The position numbers were made by a program, and so were the translations under genes. Positions 33,599-44,022 of a stretch of 60,529 bases of DNA are shown here, in pieces (position 1 is the stretch's first letter; every line of letters begins with the position of its first letter). The notes beneath the pieces were generated by a model that ran no database searches, was not told the DNA's origin, and worked only from the letters and a program-made list of their open reading frames with translations. The DNA comes from Deltaproteobacteria bacterium (GTDB lineage: Bacteria; Myxococcota; UBA727; VGSZ01). Location of the stretch: positions 1 through 60,529 of the forward strand of contig JADZDP010000144.1 in the NCBI GenBank assembly GCA_020850995.1, written 5' to 3'.

Positions 33599-34364
33599 CA
33601 CACAGGTGCTGGTGGAGAAGGCGGGCGGCGTGTGCACCATCACGCTCAACCGCCCCGAGAAGCGCAACGCCTTCACCGTGCCCATGTACCAGCGCTGCGT
33701 CGACGTGCTGCGCGACGCCGGCGCCGACCCCGCCGTGCGTGCGGTGCTGCTCACCGGCGCGGGCTCGGCGTTCACGTCGGGCAACGACGTCGCTGACTTC
33801 CCCAACATGCCGACCAACCCGACGGAGAACCCGGCCTTCCAGATGCTGCTGGCGCTGCTCGACTTCGAGAAGCCGGTGGTGGCCGCGGTCAACGGCTCTG
33901 CCGTGGGCGTGGGCGTCACGCTCCTCCTGCACTGCGACCTGGTCTACGTCGCCGACAACGCCAAGCTGCTCATGCCCTTCGTCTCCTTGGCCTTGGTCCC
34001 CGAGGGCGCGTCGTCGCTCCTGGTGCCGCGCATGGCGGGCTTCGCCAAGGCGAACGAGCTCTTGCTCTTGGCCGAGCCCTTCGACGCTGCCACCGCGGTC
34101 GATGTCGGCATCGCCACGCGCGCGCTGCCCGCGTCCGAGGTGGTGGCGTTCGCGCGCTCGCGCGCCCAGCGCCTGGTGGAGCTGCCCGCGGCTTCGCTGC
34201 GCGCGGCGAAGAGGCTGTTGCGCGACCCCCTGCGTGAGCGCGTCCGTAGCGCGCTGTTCGAAGAGGCCGTGCGCTTCGGTGAGCGCATCGGCTCTCCCGA
34301 GGCCGCCGAGGCGTTCAGCGCGTTCTTCGAGAAGCGCAAGCCGGACTTCACACGCTTCGCGTGA
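33588..34364 (+). CDS. Enoyl-CoA hydratase/isomerase family protein
   Basis: 258 residues, crotonase fold. NRPEKRNAFT, LLTGAGSAFTSGNDVADF (oxyanion region), and NGSAVGVGVTLLLHCDLVYVADNA are typical. The two acidic catalytic residues of true enoyl-CoA hydratases are not clear at their usual places (PEGASSLLVPRMAG has Glu at the second site only), which fits an isomerase such as a delta3,delta2-enoyl-CoA isomerase. It begins within the tcdA end. Convergent with the TolC gene after three bases. Confidence 0.85.
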   Translation: MSTDTQVLVEKAGGVCTITLNRPEKRNAFTVPMYQRCVDVLRDAGADPAVRAVLLTGAGSAFTSGNDVADFPNMPTNPTENPAFQMLLALLDFEKPVVAAVNGSAVGVGVTLLLHCDLVYVADNAKLLMPFVSLALVPEGASSLLVPRMAGFAKANELLLLAEPFDAATAVDVGIATRALPASEVVAFARSRAQRLVELPAASLRAAKRLLRDPLRERVRSALFEEAVRFGERIGSPEAAEAFSAFFEKRKPDFTRFA

Positions 34365-34367
34365 GCC

Positions 34368-35606
34368 TCAGCTCCCCAGCGCCCGCAGGAGCGCCGCGCG
34401 GCTAACGGCGAGATCGGTGCGCGCTTGCGCCAAACGCGCCGACGCGCTCACCCGACGCGCCTGCGCGTCGCCGAGCTCGATGATGGTGCCGGTGCCGGCC
34501 TTGTAGCGCGCCTCGGCGAGCTCCAGCTCGGCGGCTGACGCGCTGTCTGCCTCTTCGAGCGCCACCAAGCGCGCGCGCGCCAAGCGCACCTGCAGCTGCG
34601 CGCTCTCGACGTCGACCTTGAGCTGGAGCTGCACGGCGTCGCGCAAGGCGCGCGCCTGCGCCGCGGCGGCCTCGGTGGCGCGCACGCTGGCGTTGGTGCC
34701 AAGTCCCGAGAAGAGCGGCCAGCTGAGGTCCACGCCGACCTGAGCGTTCGGCGCCAAGGCGTCGAGCGCGGCACCGCCGGCGTTGGCAGATGCTTGCGCC
34801 GAGATGCTCGGCCAATAGTCGCCGCGCGCCGAGGCGACGTCGCGCTCGCGCGCCGTCACGATCTGTTCGGCGGCCACCAGCTCCGGGCGCGCCGCCATTG
34901 CACGCGCGACCAAGCTCTCGAGGACGGCGTCCTCGCCGTCGACGGCGCCGAGGGGATCGCCCACCACGGCGGGCGCGGGCGCGCCGCCGGTGCCGAGGAC
35001 GCGCCCGAGCTCGAGGCGACGCGTCCACTCCGCCTGCTCGGCGGCCAAGAGATCGGCCCGCGCGCTGGCGAGCACGGTCTTCACCTGCGCGAGATCGATG
35101 GGCGGTCGCAGGCCGACGCCGATCTGCGCCTGCACCTGTGCCTGGTGGCGCTCTTCGTTCTCCACGGCGCCGCGCGCGACGTCTTTGAGCGCGCGCGCGC
35201 CGGCGGCGTCGAGCCAGGCAGCGCGCACCGCGAACGCGAGGTCGTTCTTGGCCGCGCGTTCGTCGGCCTTGGCGCTCACGAGCTCGGCCTCGCTGGCCGC
35301 GAGGCCCTCGGTGCTGCGCCCGAAGTCCCAGATGAGCTGGCGCAGCGACACGCCCGTCGAGAACTGGTCGTAGCTGTCGAGCTTGACGCTGCTGGCCGTG
35401 TTGGCGGTGCCGCGCGCGTACCCCACGTCGCCGCGCACTTGCGGCAACAGCGGTGCCAGCGCCGCGCCGTTGCGCGCGTCGGCCAGCGCGGTGCGCCCGC
35501 GGCTTTGCGCCATGGCGGGGCTCGACTGCTCGGCGAGCGCCAGCGCCTCGTCGAGCGAGATCACATCGGGCGCGGCGGCGGCGAGGAGGAGCGGCAGCAA
35601 CAGCAC
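34368..35606 (-). CDS. TolC family outer membrane efflux protein
   Basis: 412 residues, GTG start three bases after the macB-like stop. Signal peptide LLLPLLLAAAAP. The two TolC repeats are visible as helical stretches each opening with the family pattern: DEALALAEQSSPAM and a second repeat AMAARPELVAAEQIVTARERDVASARGDYWPSISAQA, each followed by VGVDLSWPLFSG-type beta strands. It forms the outer membrane and periplasmic channel for the ABC transporter and adaptor encoded just upstream. Alanine-rich coiled helices are normal for the family. Confidence 0.9.
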   Translation of the reverse strand: MLLLPLLLAAAAPDVISLDEALALAEQSSPAMAQSRGRTALADARNGAALAPLLPQVRGDVGYARGTANTASSVKLDSYDQFSTGVSLRQLIWDFGRSTEGLAASEAELVSAKADERAAKNDLAFAVRAAWLDAAGARALKDVARGAVENEERHQAQVQAQIGVGLRPPIDLAQVKTVLASARADLLAAEQAEWTRRLELGRVLGTGGAPAPAVVGDPLGAVDGEDAVLESLVARAMAARPELVAAEQIVTARERDVASARGDYWPSISAQASANAGGAALDALAPNAQVGVDLSWPLFSGLGTNASVRATEAAAAQARALRDAVQLQLKVDVESAQLQVRLARARLVALEEADSASAAELELAEARYKAGTGTIIELGDAQARRVSASARLAQARTDLAVSRAALLRALGS

Positions 35607-35609
35607 GGG

Positions 35610-36835
35610 TCACTCGTAGCGGAGGGCCTGGATGGGATCGAGCGCGGCGGCCTTGCGCGCGGGATAGATGCCGAAGGCAACACCCACCACGCCGGAGAAG
35701 CCAACCGCGAGCGCGATGACGTCGGGACGTACCACCGTGGGCCAACCGAAATTCGCGGTCAGCAGCGCGGCGCCGCCGACGCCAAGCCCCACGCCGATGG
35801 CGCCGCCAATGACCGCGAGGGTGAGCGACTCCACCAAGAACTGCAGCAGCACGTCGATGGGCCGCGCGCCCACCGCCATGCGCACGCCGATCTCGCGCGT
35901 GCGCTCGGTGACGCTCACGAGCATGATGTTCATGATGCCGATGCCGCCCACGAGCAGGCTGACGGCGGCGATGGCCATCAAGAGCATGGTGAGCGTCTGC
36001 GTGCCCTGCTGCTGTGCGTTGGCCATCTCGGCGAGGTTCCTGATCTGGAAGTCGTCGGGCTCGCCGTCGGGCACCTTGTGGCGATCACGCAAGAGCGCGG
36101 TCACTTGCTGCGCGGTGCGCGCGCTGTCGCGCCCGTCCTTGGCCGCGATGAGGATCGAGCCAGGGATGTGCTGCTTGATGCCGCCCTGCACCTTGGTCAT
36201 GAAGGTCTTGGCGGGGACCAGCACGGTGTCGTCGTAGTCTTGCCCCATGGGCGACTGGCCCTTGGGCGTGAGCACGCCCACCACCTCGTAGGGCACGCCC
36301 TTGATGCGCAACACCTCACCGATGGCCCGCGTGGGCTCGCCCCAGAGCTGCTCGGCCACGGTGCGACCAAGCACCGCCACCTTGGCGGCGCCATCGACGT
36401 CGGGGGCCTGCAGCGGGCGCCCGAGCTCCACGGCCCAGTTGCGCACTGCATGGAAGTCGGCGGTGGTGCCGAACACCTGCGTAGCCCAGTTGTTGCCGTC
36501 GCCGAGCACCGGCGTGTTGTGGCGCAGTTGCGGCGCGGCGCCGCGCACGGCCGAGAGCTCGGTCTGGATCGCGCGCAGGTCGTCCCAGGTGAGTGTCTGC
36601 CCCGAACCGAAGCCTCCTTGCATGCCGCCGAAGCTCTGCGAGCCCGGCAGCACCACGATGAGGTCGGTGCCCATCGACTCGAAGGCCTTCTGCACCTGCG
36701 CCTTTGCGCCTTCGCCGATGGCCACCATGGCGACGACGGCGCCCACACCGATGACCACGCCGAGCGTGGTCAGCCCGGCGCGCATCTTGTTGCGCACCAG
36801 CGCGCGCAGCGCCACGCGCAGCACCGAGAGCGGGC

Positions 36836-36839
<4 letters not shown>
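35610..36839 (-). CDS. MacB-type ABC transporter permease (FtsX/MacB_PCD)
   Basis: 409 residues. One N-terminal membrane segment (residues about 20-45), a large periplasmic MacB_PCD domain, then three C-terminal membrane segments with ERTREIGVRMAVGAR, the FtsX signature. The ATPase is encoded by the separate gene upstream, with a four-base overlap (ATGA). The layout adaptor-ATPase-permease-TolC is the standard tripartite MacAB-TolC-like exporter for macrolides, peptides, siderophores or lipid-like molecules; the cargo cannot be told from sequence. Confidence 0.92.
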
Positions 36840-37594
<755 letters not shown>

Positions 37595-37604
37595 CGGTGC
37601 TCTC

Positions 37605-38978
37605 CTAGCGGGGCCGCCCGCTGGAACCGCCACCCCGCGGACCCATGGGCGTGGGGATCAGGCTCGAGCTGCCGTTGTTCGACTTGGGTGTCTCGAGGGA
37701 CCCCGTGACGACGGTGTCGCCCTCCTTGAGCTCGCCCTCCACCACCTCGAGGATCTCGGTGAGCGTGCCGTCGGTGAGCCCCGTCTTGACGCGCACCTGC
37801 ACGGGCGCGTCGCCGCGCAACACGTACAGCGAGCGGCCATCGGGCCTCTTGCCGCCCGTCGATCCACCCGCCGAGCTGCCCGGCACGTCGCTGGGCCGGC
37901 CACCGCCGTTTTGCACCGCCGGAGCACCGCCGGCACCACCACCACCACCGTTGGTGCCGTTGCTGCCGTTGCTGCCGTTGCTGCCATCGCGCGGCGGGCG
38001 ATAGCGCAGCGCCGCCTGCGGCACGCGCAGGACCTCGTCACGCTCTTCCACCACGAAGGTGACGTTGGCGGTCATGCCGGGCTTGAGGCGCAGGTCGGCG
38101 TTGTCGACGTCGATGACCGTGACGTAGGTGACCACGCCCTGTGTGGTCGTGGGCGAGTTGCGCACCTGGCGAATCACGCCTTCGAAGTGCTCGGCGGGAA
38201 AGGCGTCGACCGTGAAGGTGGCACGCTTGCCCTCTTCGACCCTCCCGATGTCTGCCTCGGCGACGGCCGCCTCCACCTGCATCTCCTTGAGGTCGCCGGT
38301 GATGGTGAAGAGCGTGGGCGCCTGCAGCGACGCCGCCACCGTCTGGCCCACGTCGATGGCGCGGGACAACACCACGCCGTCGATGGGCGCCAAGATGCGC
38401 GTGTACCCGAGGTTGGTCTGGGCGCGCTCCACCGCGGCCTTGGTTTGCTCGATGGCGCTCTTGGCCGCCGCCACCTCGGCCGTCGACGCAATCGCCGTCG
38501 AGCGCGCCGCGTCGTACTCCGATTGCGACACCAGGTCCTTCGCCACCAGCTCCTTGAGCCGCTCTTCCTGCTTTGCGCTCTGCTCGGCCTTGGCGATCGC
38601 GCGATCGTGGTTGGCCTGGGCGGCGCTCAGGTTGGCCTTGGACTCGGCCAGCGCGGCCTCGAAGGTCTGCGCGTCGATGCGCGCGATGAGCTGGCCCTTC
38701 TTCACGGGCGAGTTGAAGTCGACCAGGATCTCGGCGATGCGCCCCGTGACCTGCGCGCCCACCTGCACGGTGACCACTGCGGAGAGCGTGCCGGTAGCGG
38801 TGACGCGTGAGGTGATGTTGCCGCGATCCACCGTGCCGGTCTCGTAGCGCGGGCCCTTAGCGCCGCCGCCACCGTCCCGGAAGCCGAACCACCAGACGCC
38901 GGCGCCCGCGACCAGGACCGCCAGGGCGGCGCTGACGAGCGCGCGGCTCTTGCGCGGCGAAGACTCCGTGGGGACCAT
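37605..38978 (-). CDS. Periplasmic adaptor (MacA/HlyD-type membrane fusion protein)
   Basis: 457 residues, ATG with GGAGGTGGAGG just upstream. One N-terminal membrane anchor, then lipoyl, coiled-coil hairpin (LSAAQANHDRAIAKAEQSAKQEERLKELVAKD) and beta-barrel regions. Motifs VGAQVTGRIAEILVDFNSPVKKGQLIARID and NLGYTRILAPIDGVVLSRAIDVGQTV are typical of MacA. Residues about 325-380 are an unusual Gly/Asn/Ser/Pro low-complexity insert with (GSN)n repeats before the membrane-proximal domain. It links the MacB-like transporter to TolC. Confidence 0.92.
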   Translation of the reverse strand: MVPTESSPRKSRALVSAALAVLVAGAGVWWFGFRDGGGGAKGPRYETGTVDRGNITSRVTATGTLSAVVTVQVGAQVTGRIAEILVDFNSPVKKGQLIARIDAQTFEAALAESKANLSAAQANHDRAIAKAEQSAKQEERLKELVAKDLVSQSEYDAARSTAIASTAEVAAAKSAIEQTKAAVERAQTNLGYTRILAPIDGVVLSRAIDVGQTVAASLQAPTLFTITGDLKEMQVEAAVAEADIGRVEEGKRATFTVDAFPAEHFEGVIRQVRNSPTTTQGVVTYVTVIDVDNADLRLKPGMTANVTFVVEERDEVLRVPQAALRYRPPRDGSNGSNGSNGTNGGGGGAGGAPAVQNGGGRPSDVPGSSAGGSTGGKRPDGRSLYVLRGDAPVQVRVKTGLTDGTLTEILEVVEGELKEGDTVVTGSLETPKSNNGSSSLIPTPMGPRGGGSSGRPR

Positions 38979-39072
38979 GGCACCTCCACCTCCTGCATCG
39001 AGCGGCGCAGCGGCCCGCGCAACTCCCCTCCGACGACCCGCGACACCTGGCCAGCGCAAAGCGTGGATCTGC

Positions 39073-39822
39073 TCACTTGATGACGTAGCGTCCCGCTGCG
39101 TCGACCTCCACGCGCGGCACGCGACGATCGCGATCGAAGGCCCATTGCACCTGGGCCAGATCGCCCCAGAGCTCGCGCACCGACGCGTCACTCGCCGAGC
39201 TCACGAGGGTCGCCAGGCCCCCCTCGTCGACGCGCGCGGGAAAGATGTGGATGGGTGGCCGTAGCCCCGCGTCGAGGATCGCGAGGTACAGCTCCTCGAT
39301 AGGATCGTTTTCGATGGGGATGCAGCCGATGGTCACGCACTCGCCGTGCACCATGATGTCGCCGCCGAGGTTGCGAATGCCCTCGCGCTTGCCGGCGGCG
39401 CGGTCGGCGCGGTTCGGGTAGTCGACGTGCAGGCTCAAGTGGTAGCTCGACACCGGGTTGAGCTTGTCGAGGCGATAGACGCCCTCGGGGACCTGCAGAT
39501 CTCCCTGGCGCCGCTTGGGGCCGAGCGCGCCCGACGACGCGCACACGGGCCAGCTCTTGATGAGCGAGAGCGGGCTCTTGCCGTCGCCGGCCCACAGCTC
39601 GAGCGCACCGTCCTTCTTGAAGGCGCGCACCAGGATCTCCTTGGCCGGCCAAGGCACGCCCTTGTCGGCGAAGGCCGCCTTGAGCCCTGCGAGCTTGTCA
39701 GCGCGCGCCTTTGCGACGCGCGTGGGCTCCGCCGCCGCTGCGCTCGTCGCGAGCACCAGCGCGGCGACCGCCGACACCGTGACGAGCCGGGCCACGAGAG
39801 AGATCTTCGCCATGCGCACCAT
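39073..39822 (-). CDS. L,D-transpeptidase, YafK-like
   Basis: 249 residues. Signal peptide (LVARLVTVSAVAALVLATSAAA). The YkuD catalytic region reads MVHGECVTIGCIPI: the His-Gly, then Cys in the T-x-G-C form used by YafK-type proteins. It probably acts on peptidoglycan crosslinks or on attachment of Braun-type proteins in the periplasm. Start could be the ATG at 39822 or at 39813. No clear ribosome binding site is seen for either. Confidence 0.87.
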   Translation of the reverse strand: MVRMAKISLVARLVTVSAVAALVLATSAAAAEPTRVAKARADKLAGLKAAFADKGVPWPAKEILVRAFKKDGALELWAGDGKSPLSLIKSWPVCASSGALGPKRRQGDLQVPEGVYRLDKLNPVSSYHLSLHVDYPNRADRAAGKREGIRNLGGDIMVHGECVTIGCIPIENDPIEELYLAILDAGLRPPIHIFPARVDEGGLATLVSSASDASVRELWGDLAQVQWAFDRDRRVPRVEVDAAGRYVIK

Positions 39823-39921
39823 CGAAGGATAGCGGAACCGTGCTTCGTCCCCTGGCATTCCCGTCGCCATCGCCTGCGGATCCCCCCTTGGCGCGCCACG
39901 GCGCTCTGCCAGTCTCGCGCC

Positions 39922-41322
39922 ATGCTCGCCCACGCGCGCCTCGTCGCCACCATCGTTGTGCCCGTGCTGTCCGCGTGCCCGGCGGACCCGCCCCCGCCCG
40001 CGGGCCCGGTCTGGTCGCCGGGCGTCACCTACGCCTCCGACGCCACGCCCATGCGCGGCTTCGTCGACGTGCGCGGCCTGGTGCACTCGCACTCGGTGTA
40101 CTCGCACGACGCCTGCGACGGCGCGCCGGTGCTCGAGGACGGCACGCGCGATCCGGTGTGCTTCGACGACTTCCGCCGCGGCCTGTGCCAGACCAAGCAC
40201 GACTTCGCGTTCCTCACCGACCACCGCGAGTCGTTCACCGACACCGAGTTCCCCGACGCGCTGCTCCATCGCCCGGAGCGCGGCGACGCGCTCATCGAGC
40301 ACGACGGCGTCGGCACCGCCAACCGCGCCAGCTGCGAGGATGGCTCGAGCGCCATCATCATGGCCGGCGCCGAGGCCGCCATGATGCCGGTCGGCCTCGA
40401 GCGTCATGTACCCGGCGATCGCGGCGGCGTGTACGGCGAGCGGACGCCAGAGGCGGCCCAGGCGGAGCGTGACGCCGGCGCCGTGGTGCTGCTGGCGCAT
40501 CCCGAGGACTTCAGCGTCGCCGAGCTCCTGAGCTTCCCGGTCGACGGCTTCGAGATGTTCAACCTGCACGCCAACACCTTCCTCGGCATGGGCGTGGCGC
40601 TCGACTTCATCCTGCGCTGGCAGGACGGTGACACGGGCCTGCCGCACCCCGACCTCCTGGTGTTCGGCATCTACAGCGAGGATGCGCGCTACCTGCAGCG
40701 CTGGGGCAACGTGCTTGCCAGCGGGCGGCACCTCGTCACCACCATGGGCACCGACTGCCACCGCAACACCTTCGCCGTCGTCCTCGAGGACGGCGAACGG
40801 GGCGACAGCTACCGGCGCATGATGAACGCGTTCTCGAACCATGTGCGCGCGCGGCCGCTCGACGACGGTACGCTCGACGATCGCGCCATCAAGGAGGCGC
40901 TGGCGTCGGGCCGAAACTACGGCGTGTTCGAGATGCTCGGCTCGCCCGTGGGCTTCGACGTGCACGCCGAGAAAGACGGCGGCGCGTACGAGCTCGGCGA
41001 CACCGTGCCCACGGGCGCCACCCTGATCGTCGATGCGCCAAGCGTGCGCGAGCTCGATCCCGCGGCACAGCCGCCTGCCCTGCGGCTGCGCGTGCTGCGC
41101 GCCACCGCCGACGAGGCCGGCTTCGTGGAGGTGGCCAGCACCACCGACGCGCGCCTGGCCGTGCCGCTGGCCGAGCCCGGCGCCTACCGCGCCGAGGTGC
41201 GCATGCTGCCGTGGCACCTGCGCGAGCACCTGCGCGACGACGCCTACGGCTACCTCGATGTCGCCGCCGAGGAGGGTCGCGACTACGTGTGGATCTACGG
41301 CGGCGCGCTCTACGTCGAGTAG
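39922..41322 (+). CDS. PHP-domain lipoprotein (metal-dependent phosphoesterase-like)
   Basis: 466 residues. The signal ends in LSAC (lipobox). The PHP metal motif HSHSVYSHD (H-x-H-x4-S-x-D) is near residue 53; FLTDHRE, the VLLAHPED segment and GTDCHRN add the later His and Asp ligands. The C-terminal 100 residues look like a separate beta-rich domain (LRLRVLRATADEAGFVEVA). Many exported PHP proteins act on phosphoesters, but some are protein or sugar-phosphate related. Divergent from the L,D-transpeptidase gene and convergent with the chemoreceptor gene. Confidence 0.87.
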   Translation: MLAHARLVATIVVPVLSACPADPPPPAGPVWSPGVTYASDATPMRGFVDVRGLVHSHSVYSHDACDGAPVLEDGTRDPVCFDDFRRGLCQTKHDFAFLTDHRESFTDTEFPDALLHRPERGDALIEHDGVGTANRASCEDGSSAIIMAGAEAAMMPVGLERHVPGDRGGVYGERTPEAAQAERDAGAVVLLAHPEDFSVAELLSFPVDGFEMFNLHANTFLGMGVALDFILRWQDGDTGLPHPDLLVFGIYSEDARYLQRWGNVLASGRHLVTTMGTDCHRNTFAVVLEDGERGDSYRRMMNAFSNHVRARPLDDGTLDDRAIKEALASGRNYGVFEMLGSPVGFDVHAEKDGGAYELGDTVPTGATLIVDAPSVRELDPAAQPPALRLRVLRATADEAGFVEVASTTDARLAVPLAEPGAYRAEVRMLPWHLREHLRDDAYGYLDVAAEEGRDYVWIYGGALYVE

Positions 41323-41333
41323 GCGCGCCCCCG

Positions 41334-43271
41334 CTACTGGAGCGTTCGGAGCGCGTCGTCTTGCCCGCGCTGCGCGCGTTGGATGTCTTCCACGGCGCGC
41401 AGCGTCGCCTCCGACACGCGCGTTTGATCGCCCTGCACCGTCGCCAAGCGGCGCGCCATCTCGCTGATCTGCGCGATGGCGGCGCGCGCGGCGCGCGCGG
41501 CGTCGGCCTGCGCCTTGCTCTTCTGCTCGAGCTCGGGGCCAAGCGCGGTCAGGCGGCGCGTGGCTGCCTCGATCTGCCCCGCGGCCTGACCGTGCTCGTC
41601 GGTGGCGCGGGCCGCTTCCCCAACCAGGCGCATCACCTCGCTCATGGCGCCGCCCACCATGCGCGCGCGCCCGGCCTGCTCTCGGATGACGGTCTCGATG
41701 ACGCCCATCTGCGTGGCCGCCTCTTGCGCCGAGCCAACGATCTGCTCGAGCGCGCGCGCCGCCTCCTCCGACAGCGCGGCGCCGGCGTCCACCGCGCTCT
41801 CGCCGCGCTCGATGACCTCCACGGCGCGCGTCGCCTCGGTCTTGAGGCCTTGCACCACCACGGTGATCTCGCGCGTCGACGCGGCCGTGCGCTCGGCGAG
41901 CGCCTTGATCTGCTCCGCCACCACGCGGAACCCGGCGCCGTGATCGCCGGCCTGCGCGGCGATGATGGAGGCGTTGAGCGCCAAGACGTTGGTCTCGATG
42001 GCGACCTCGTCGATGACGTTGTTGATGGCGCCGATGGCGCGCACGCGTTGGTCGAGGTCGCGGATGACGGTGCCCGCCGTTCGAGAAGCGGTGCGGATCT
42101 CGTCGACGCCGCCGAGCGTGCGACGCACCGCCTCCACGCCGCGCGCCGCGTCTTTGATCATCATGTCGGCCAGGCCCACGGTCTTGACCACGGTCTTTTC
42201 TGCCTGCTCGGCGGACTTCTCCATGGCCACCATGGCGCGCGCCGTGGCGTCGGCCGAGCTCGAGAGCTGGCCGTATTGCGCTTGCACGGCCGCCACCGCG
42301 CCCGTCAGGTGGACCAGCGCGGTCGTGGCCTGCGCGACGTCGGCCACCATGCGCTCGACGTTCGCGGCCACGCGGCTGGCGCTTTCGGCCATGCCGGCCA
42401 CCGTGGCGTCGGACGATGATGCAGAGGTCGCCAGCGTCTCGATGCTGGCCGAGATGTCGTGCACCGTCTGCGCGAGCTGCGCGCTGGCGCGCCGCGTGCG
42501 CTCGAGGCCCTCGCCGTGGCCGGCGCCGAAGCTCCGCATGCGCTCGAGGAACTCGTCTTTGCGGCGGCCCTCGTCGATCAGCCGATCGCGCGCCTGCGTC
42601 ACCGCCGCCGCCGCCGACTCGAGCTGGCGGTGCTTCTCCTCGAGCTCCTTGCGCGCCTGCTCGACCTTGCCCTGATCGCGCCGCCGAGCGCCCTCGTAGA
42701 GCGCGGCGATGGCCGTCACGGCCGCGAGCGCGGTGATGCTGGCGAGCGTGTGGAAGTACGACTCGGTGTCGTCCTTGGGCGCGAACCGCCACCCGAGGTC
42801 GCCGGCCACGAAGAGCCCGAGGCGGCCGGCGACGGCGAGCACGCAGACACCGACGCCGATGCGCGGCCCGACCAGGAAGGTGCTCACCAGGGGCGCCAAC
42901 GGCAGCCACCACTGCGACGAATCGCCAGGGCCGGTGAAGAAGAGCCCCATGGCCAACACGATGAGGACGTTGAGCACGCCGATGACCACCGCCGGCAGGT
43001 CGATGGAGCCGAGCCAGCGCGCGAATGGGATGCACGCGAGCCCCACGAGCGCGCCGCCGCCGAGCACGAGGGCGGCGGGGGAGATGCCGTCCTCGCCGAG
43101 GATCTGGGTTGTGAAGAAGAGAGCGGCGGCCGAGAGGAGCAGCGCGACCACCACGAAGAGCTTGGCGCGCCGCAGCTCGTCGGGATCCTTGCGCAGCCCC
43201 GGCGGCACCAGGCGCCACAGGATGCCGCGCTGCGTGCCTTCGACCTCGGAGGATTGGTTCGCCATGCTCAT
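41334..43271 (-). CDS. Methyl-accepting chemotaxis protein, membrane-anchored
   Basis: About 645 residues. Six or so hydrophobic segments in the first 200 residues form a multi-pass membrane input module with no periplasmic sensor domain; a coiled-coil (KVEQARKELEEKHRQLESAAAAVTQ) follows. The signalling hairpin is clear: INNVIDEVAIETNVLALNASIIAAQAG with GFRVVAEQIKALAERTAAS. Ala-rich helices flank it. Starts at 43277 (GTG), 43271 or 43265 are possible. No CheA/CheW gene is in the window, so it must signal to a kinase encoded elsewhere. Confidence 0.9.
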   Translation of the reverse strand: MSMANQSSEVEGTQRGILWRLVPPGLRKDPDELRRAKLFVVVALLLSAAALFFTTQILGEDGISPAALVLGGGALVGLACIPFARWLGSIDLPAVVIGVLNVLIVLAMGLFFTGPGDSSQWWLPLAPLVSTFLVGPRIGVGVCVLAVAGRLGLFVAGDLGWRFAPKDDTESYFHTLASITALAAVTAIAALYEGARRRDQGKVEQARKELEEKHRQLESAAAAVTQARDRLIDEGRRKDEFLERMRSFGAGHGEGLERTRRASAQLAQTVHDISASIETLATSASSSDATVAGMAESASRVAANVERMVADVAQATTALVHLTGAVAAVQAQYGQLSSSADATARAMVAMEKSAEQAEKTVVKTVGLADMMIKDAARGVEAVRRTLGGVDEIRTASRTAGTVIRDLDQRVRAIGAINNVIDEVAIETNVLALNASIIAAQAGDHGAGFRVVAEQIKALAERTAASTREITVVVQGLKTEATRAVEVIERGESAVDAGAALSEEAARALEQIVGSAQEAATQMGVIETVIREQAGRARMVGGAMSEVMRLVGEAARATDEHGQAAGQIEAATRRLTALGPELEQKSKAQADAARAARAAIAQISEMARRLATVQGDQTRVSEATLRAVEDIQRAQRGQDDALRTLQ

Positions 43272-43331
43272 GGGCACGCGAAAGCTAGCCGAAGGTGCCG
43301 CCCGGACGCACGCCCCATGCTGATCCCGACC

Positions 43332-43970
43332 TCACGGCAGGATGGGGTAGCGCGCGGCCGCGACGGAGGGCGGCGCGCAGTCGAAGTGCCACCACTCGTG
43401 GGGCAGCAGCCCGAAGCCGGCGCGCAGCATGAGCTCGCGGAGCAGCAGGCGGTTGGCGAGCTGCTCGCTGGTCAGCTTGCCCGCCTTCCACAGCTCGCTC
43501 TCGCGGCGCGGCTCGGCGAGCGCGCCAAAGAAGTCCCAGGGCGTGCCCATGTCGAGCGGCGCGCCCTTGGCGCTATCCCACAAGGAGAGGTCCACGGCGC
43601 AGCCGCGGTTGTGCACGCTGCCCGGCGCTTTGTGCGGGTTGGCGACGTAACCCTGCTGCTTGGTGCCGGCCACCACGTCCCACATCACCAGCTGCACGCT
43701 CCTCGGCCGCGCGCAGTCGTAGAGCACGAAGGTGAGCCCGGGTGCGCGCTGCTGTAGACGCGCGTGGGCGTCGGCCAACATGCGCGCAGCGTCGTCCACC
43801 AGGAAGCAGCGCTCGAGCTCGCCGTACACGTCCTTGTGCATGAAGTTGTCGGGCGTGGAGTAGCCCAAGCGCACCTGCACCGCGGGGATGTGCTCGACGA
43901 CGTCGACGAGGCCTGGCCCAAAGGGCGCCGGCGACGGTTGCGTGGCGATGAGGAGCATCAGCCCGATCAC
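43332..43970 (-). CDS. ddpX: D-alanyl-D-alanine dipeptidase (VanX/DdpX family)
   Basis: 212 residues from a GTG; a hydrophobic signal (LMLLIATQPSPA) opens it. The zinc motif SVHNRGCAVDLSL (S-x-H-x2-G-x-A-x-D) and the catalytic Glu plus third ligand in HEWWHFD are intact. The cell-wall dipeptidase cuts D-Ala-D-Ala, either for peptidoglycan recycling or nutrition. No vanH or vanA is nearby, so a glycopeptide resistance role is not implied. It follows the chemoreceptor gene on the minus strand. Confidence 0.9.
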   Translation of the reverse strand: MIGLMLLIATQPSPAPFGPGLVDVVEHIPAVQVRLGYSTPDNFMHKDVYGELERCFLVDDAARMLADAHARLQQRAPGLTFVLYDCARPRSVQLVMWDVVAGTKQQGYVANPHKAPGSVHNRGCAVDLSLWDSAKGAPLDMGTPWDFFGALAEPRRESELWKAGKLTSEQLANRLLLRELMLRAGFGLLPHEWWHFDCAPPSVAAARYPILP

Positions 43971-44022
43971 GCGCCCACGGTAGCAGATCGATGCCCGTAG
44001 GCCTTGCCCCGGGTGCGCGTGC

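Noticed and set aside
39073..43218. Minus-strand frame of 1381 codons
   Set aside because: Its end is the L,D-transpeptidase; the upstream part lies antisense to the PHP gene or out of frame with the chemoreceptor gene.
43332..43970. Vancomycin resistance locus
   Set aside because: The VanX-type gene is alone, without vanH/vanA or a VanRS pair.
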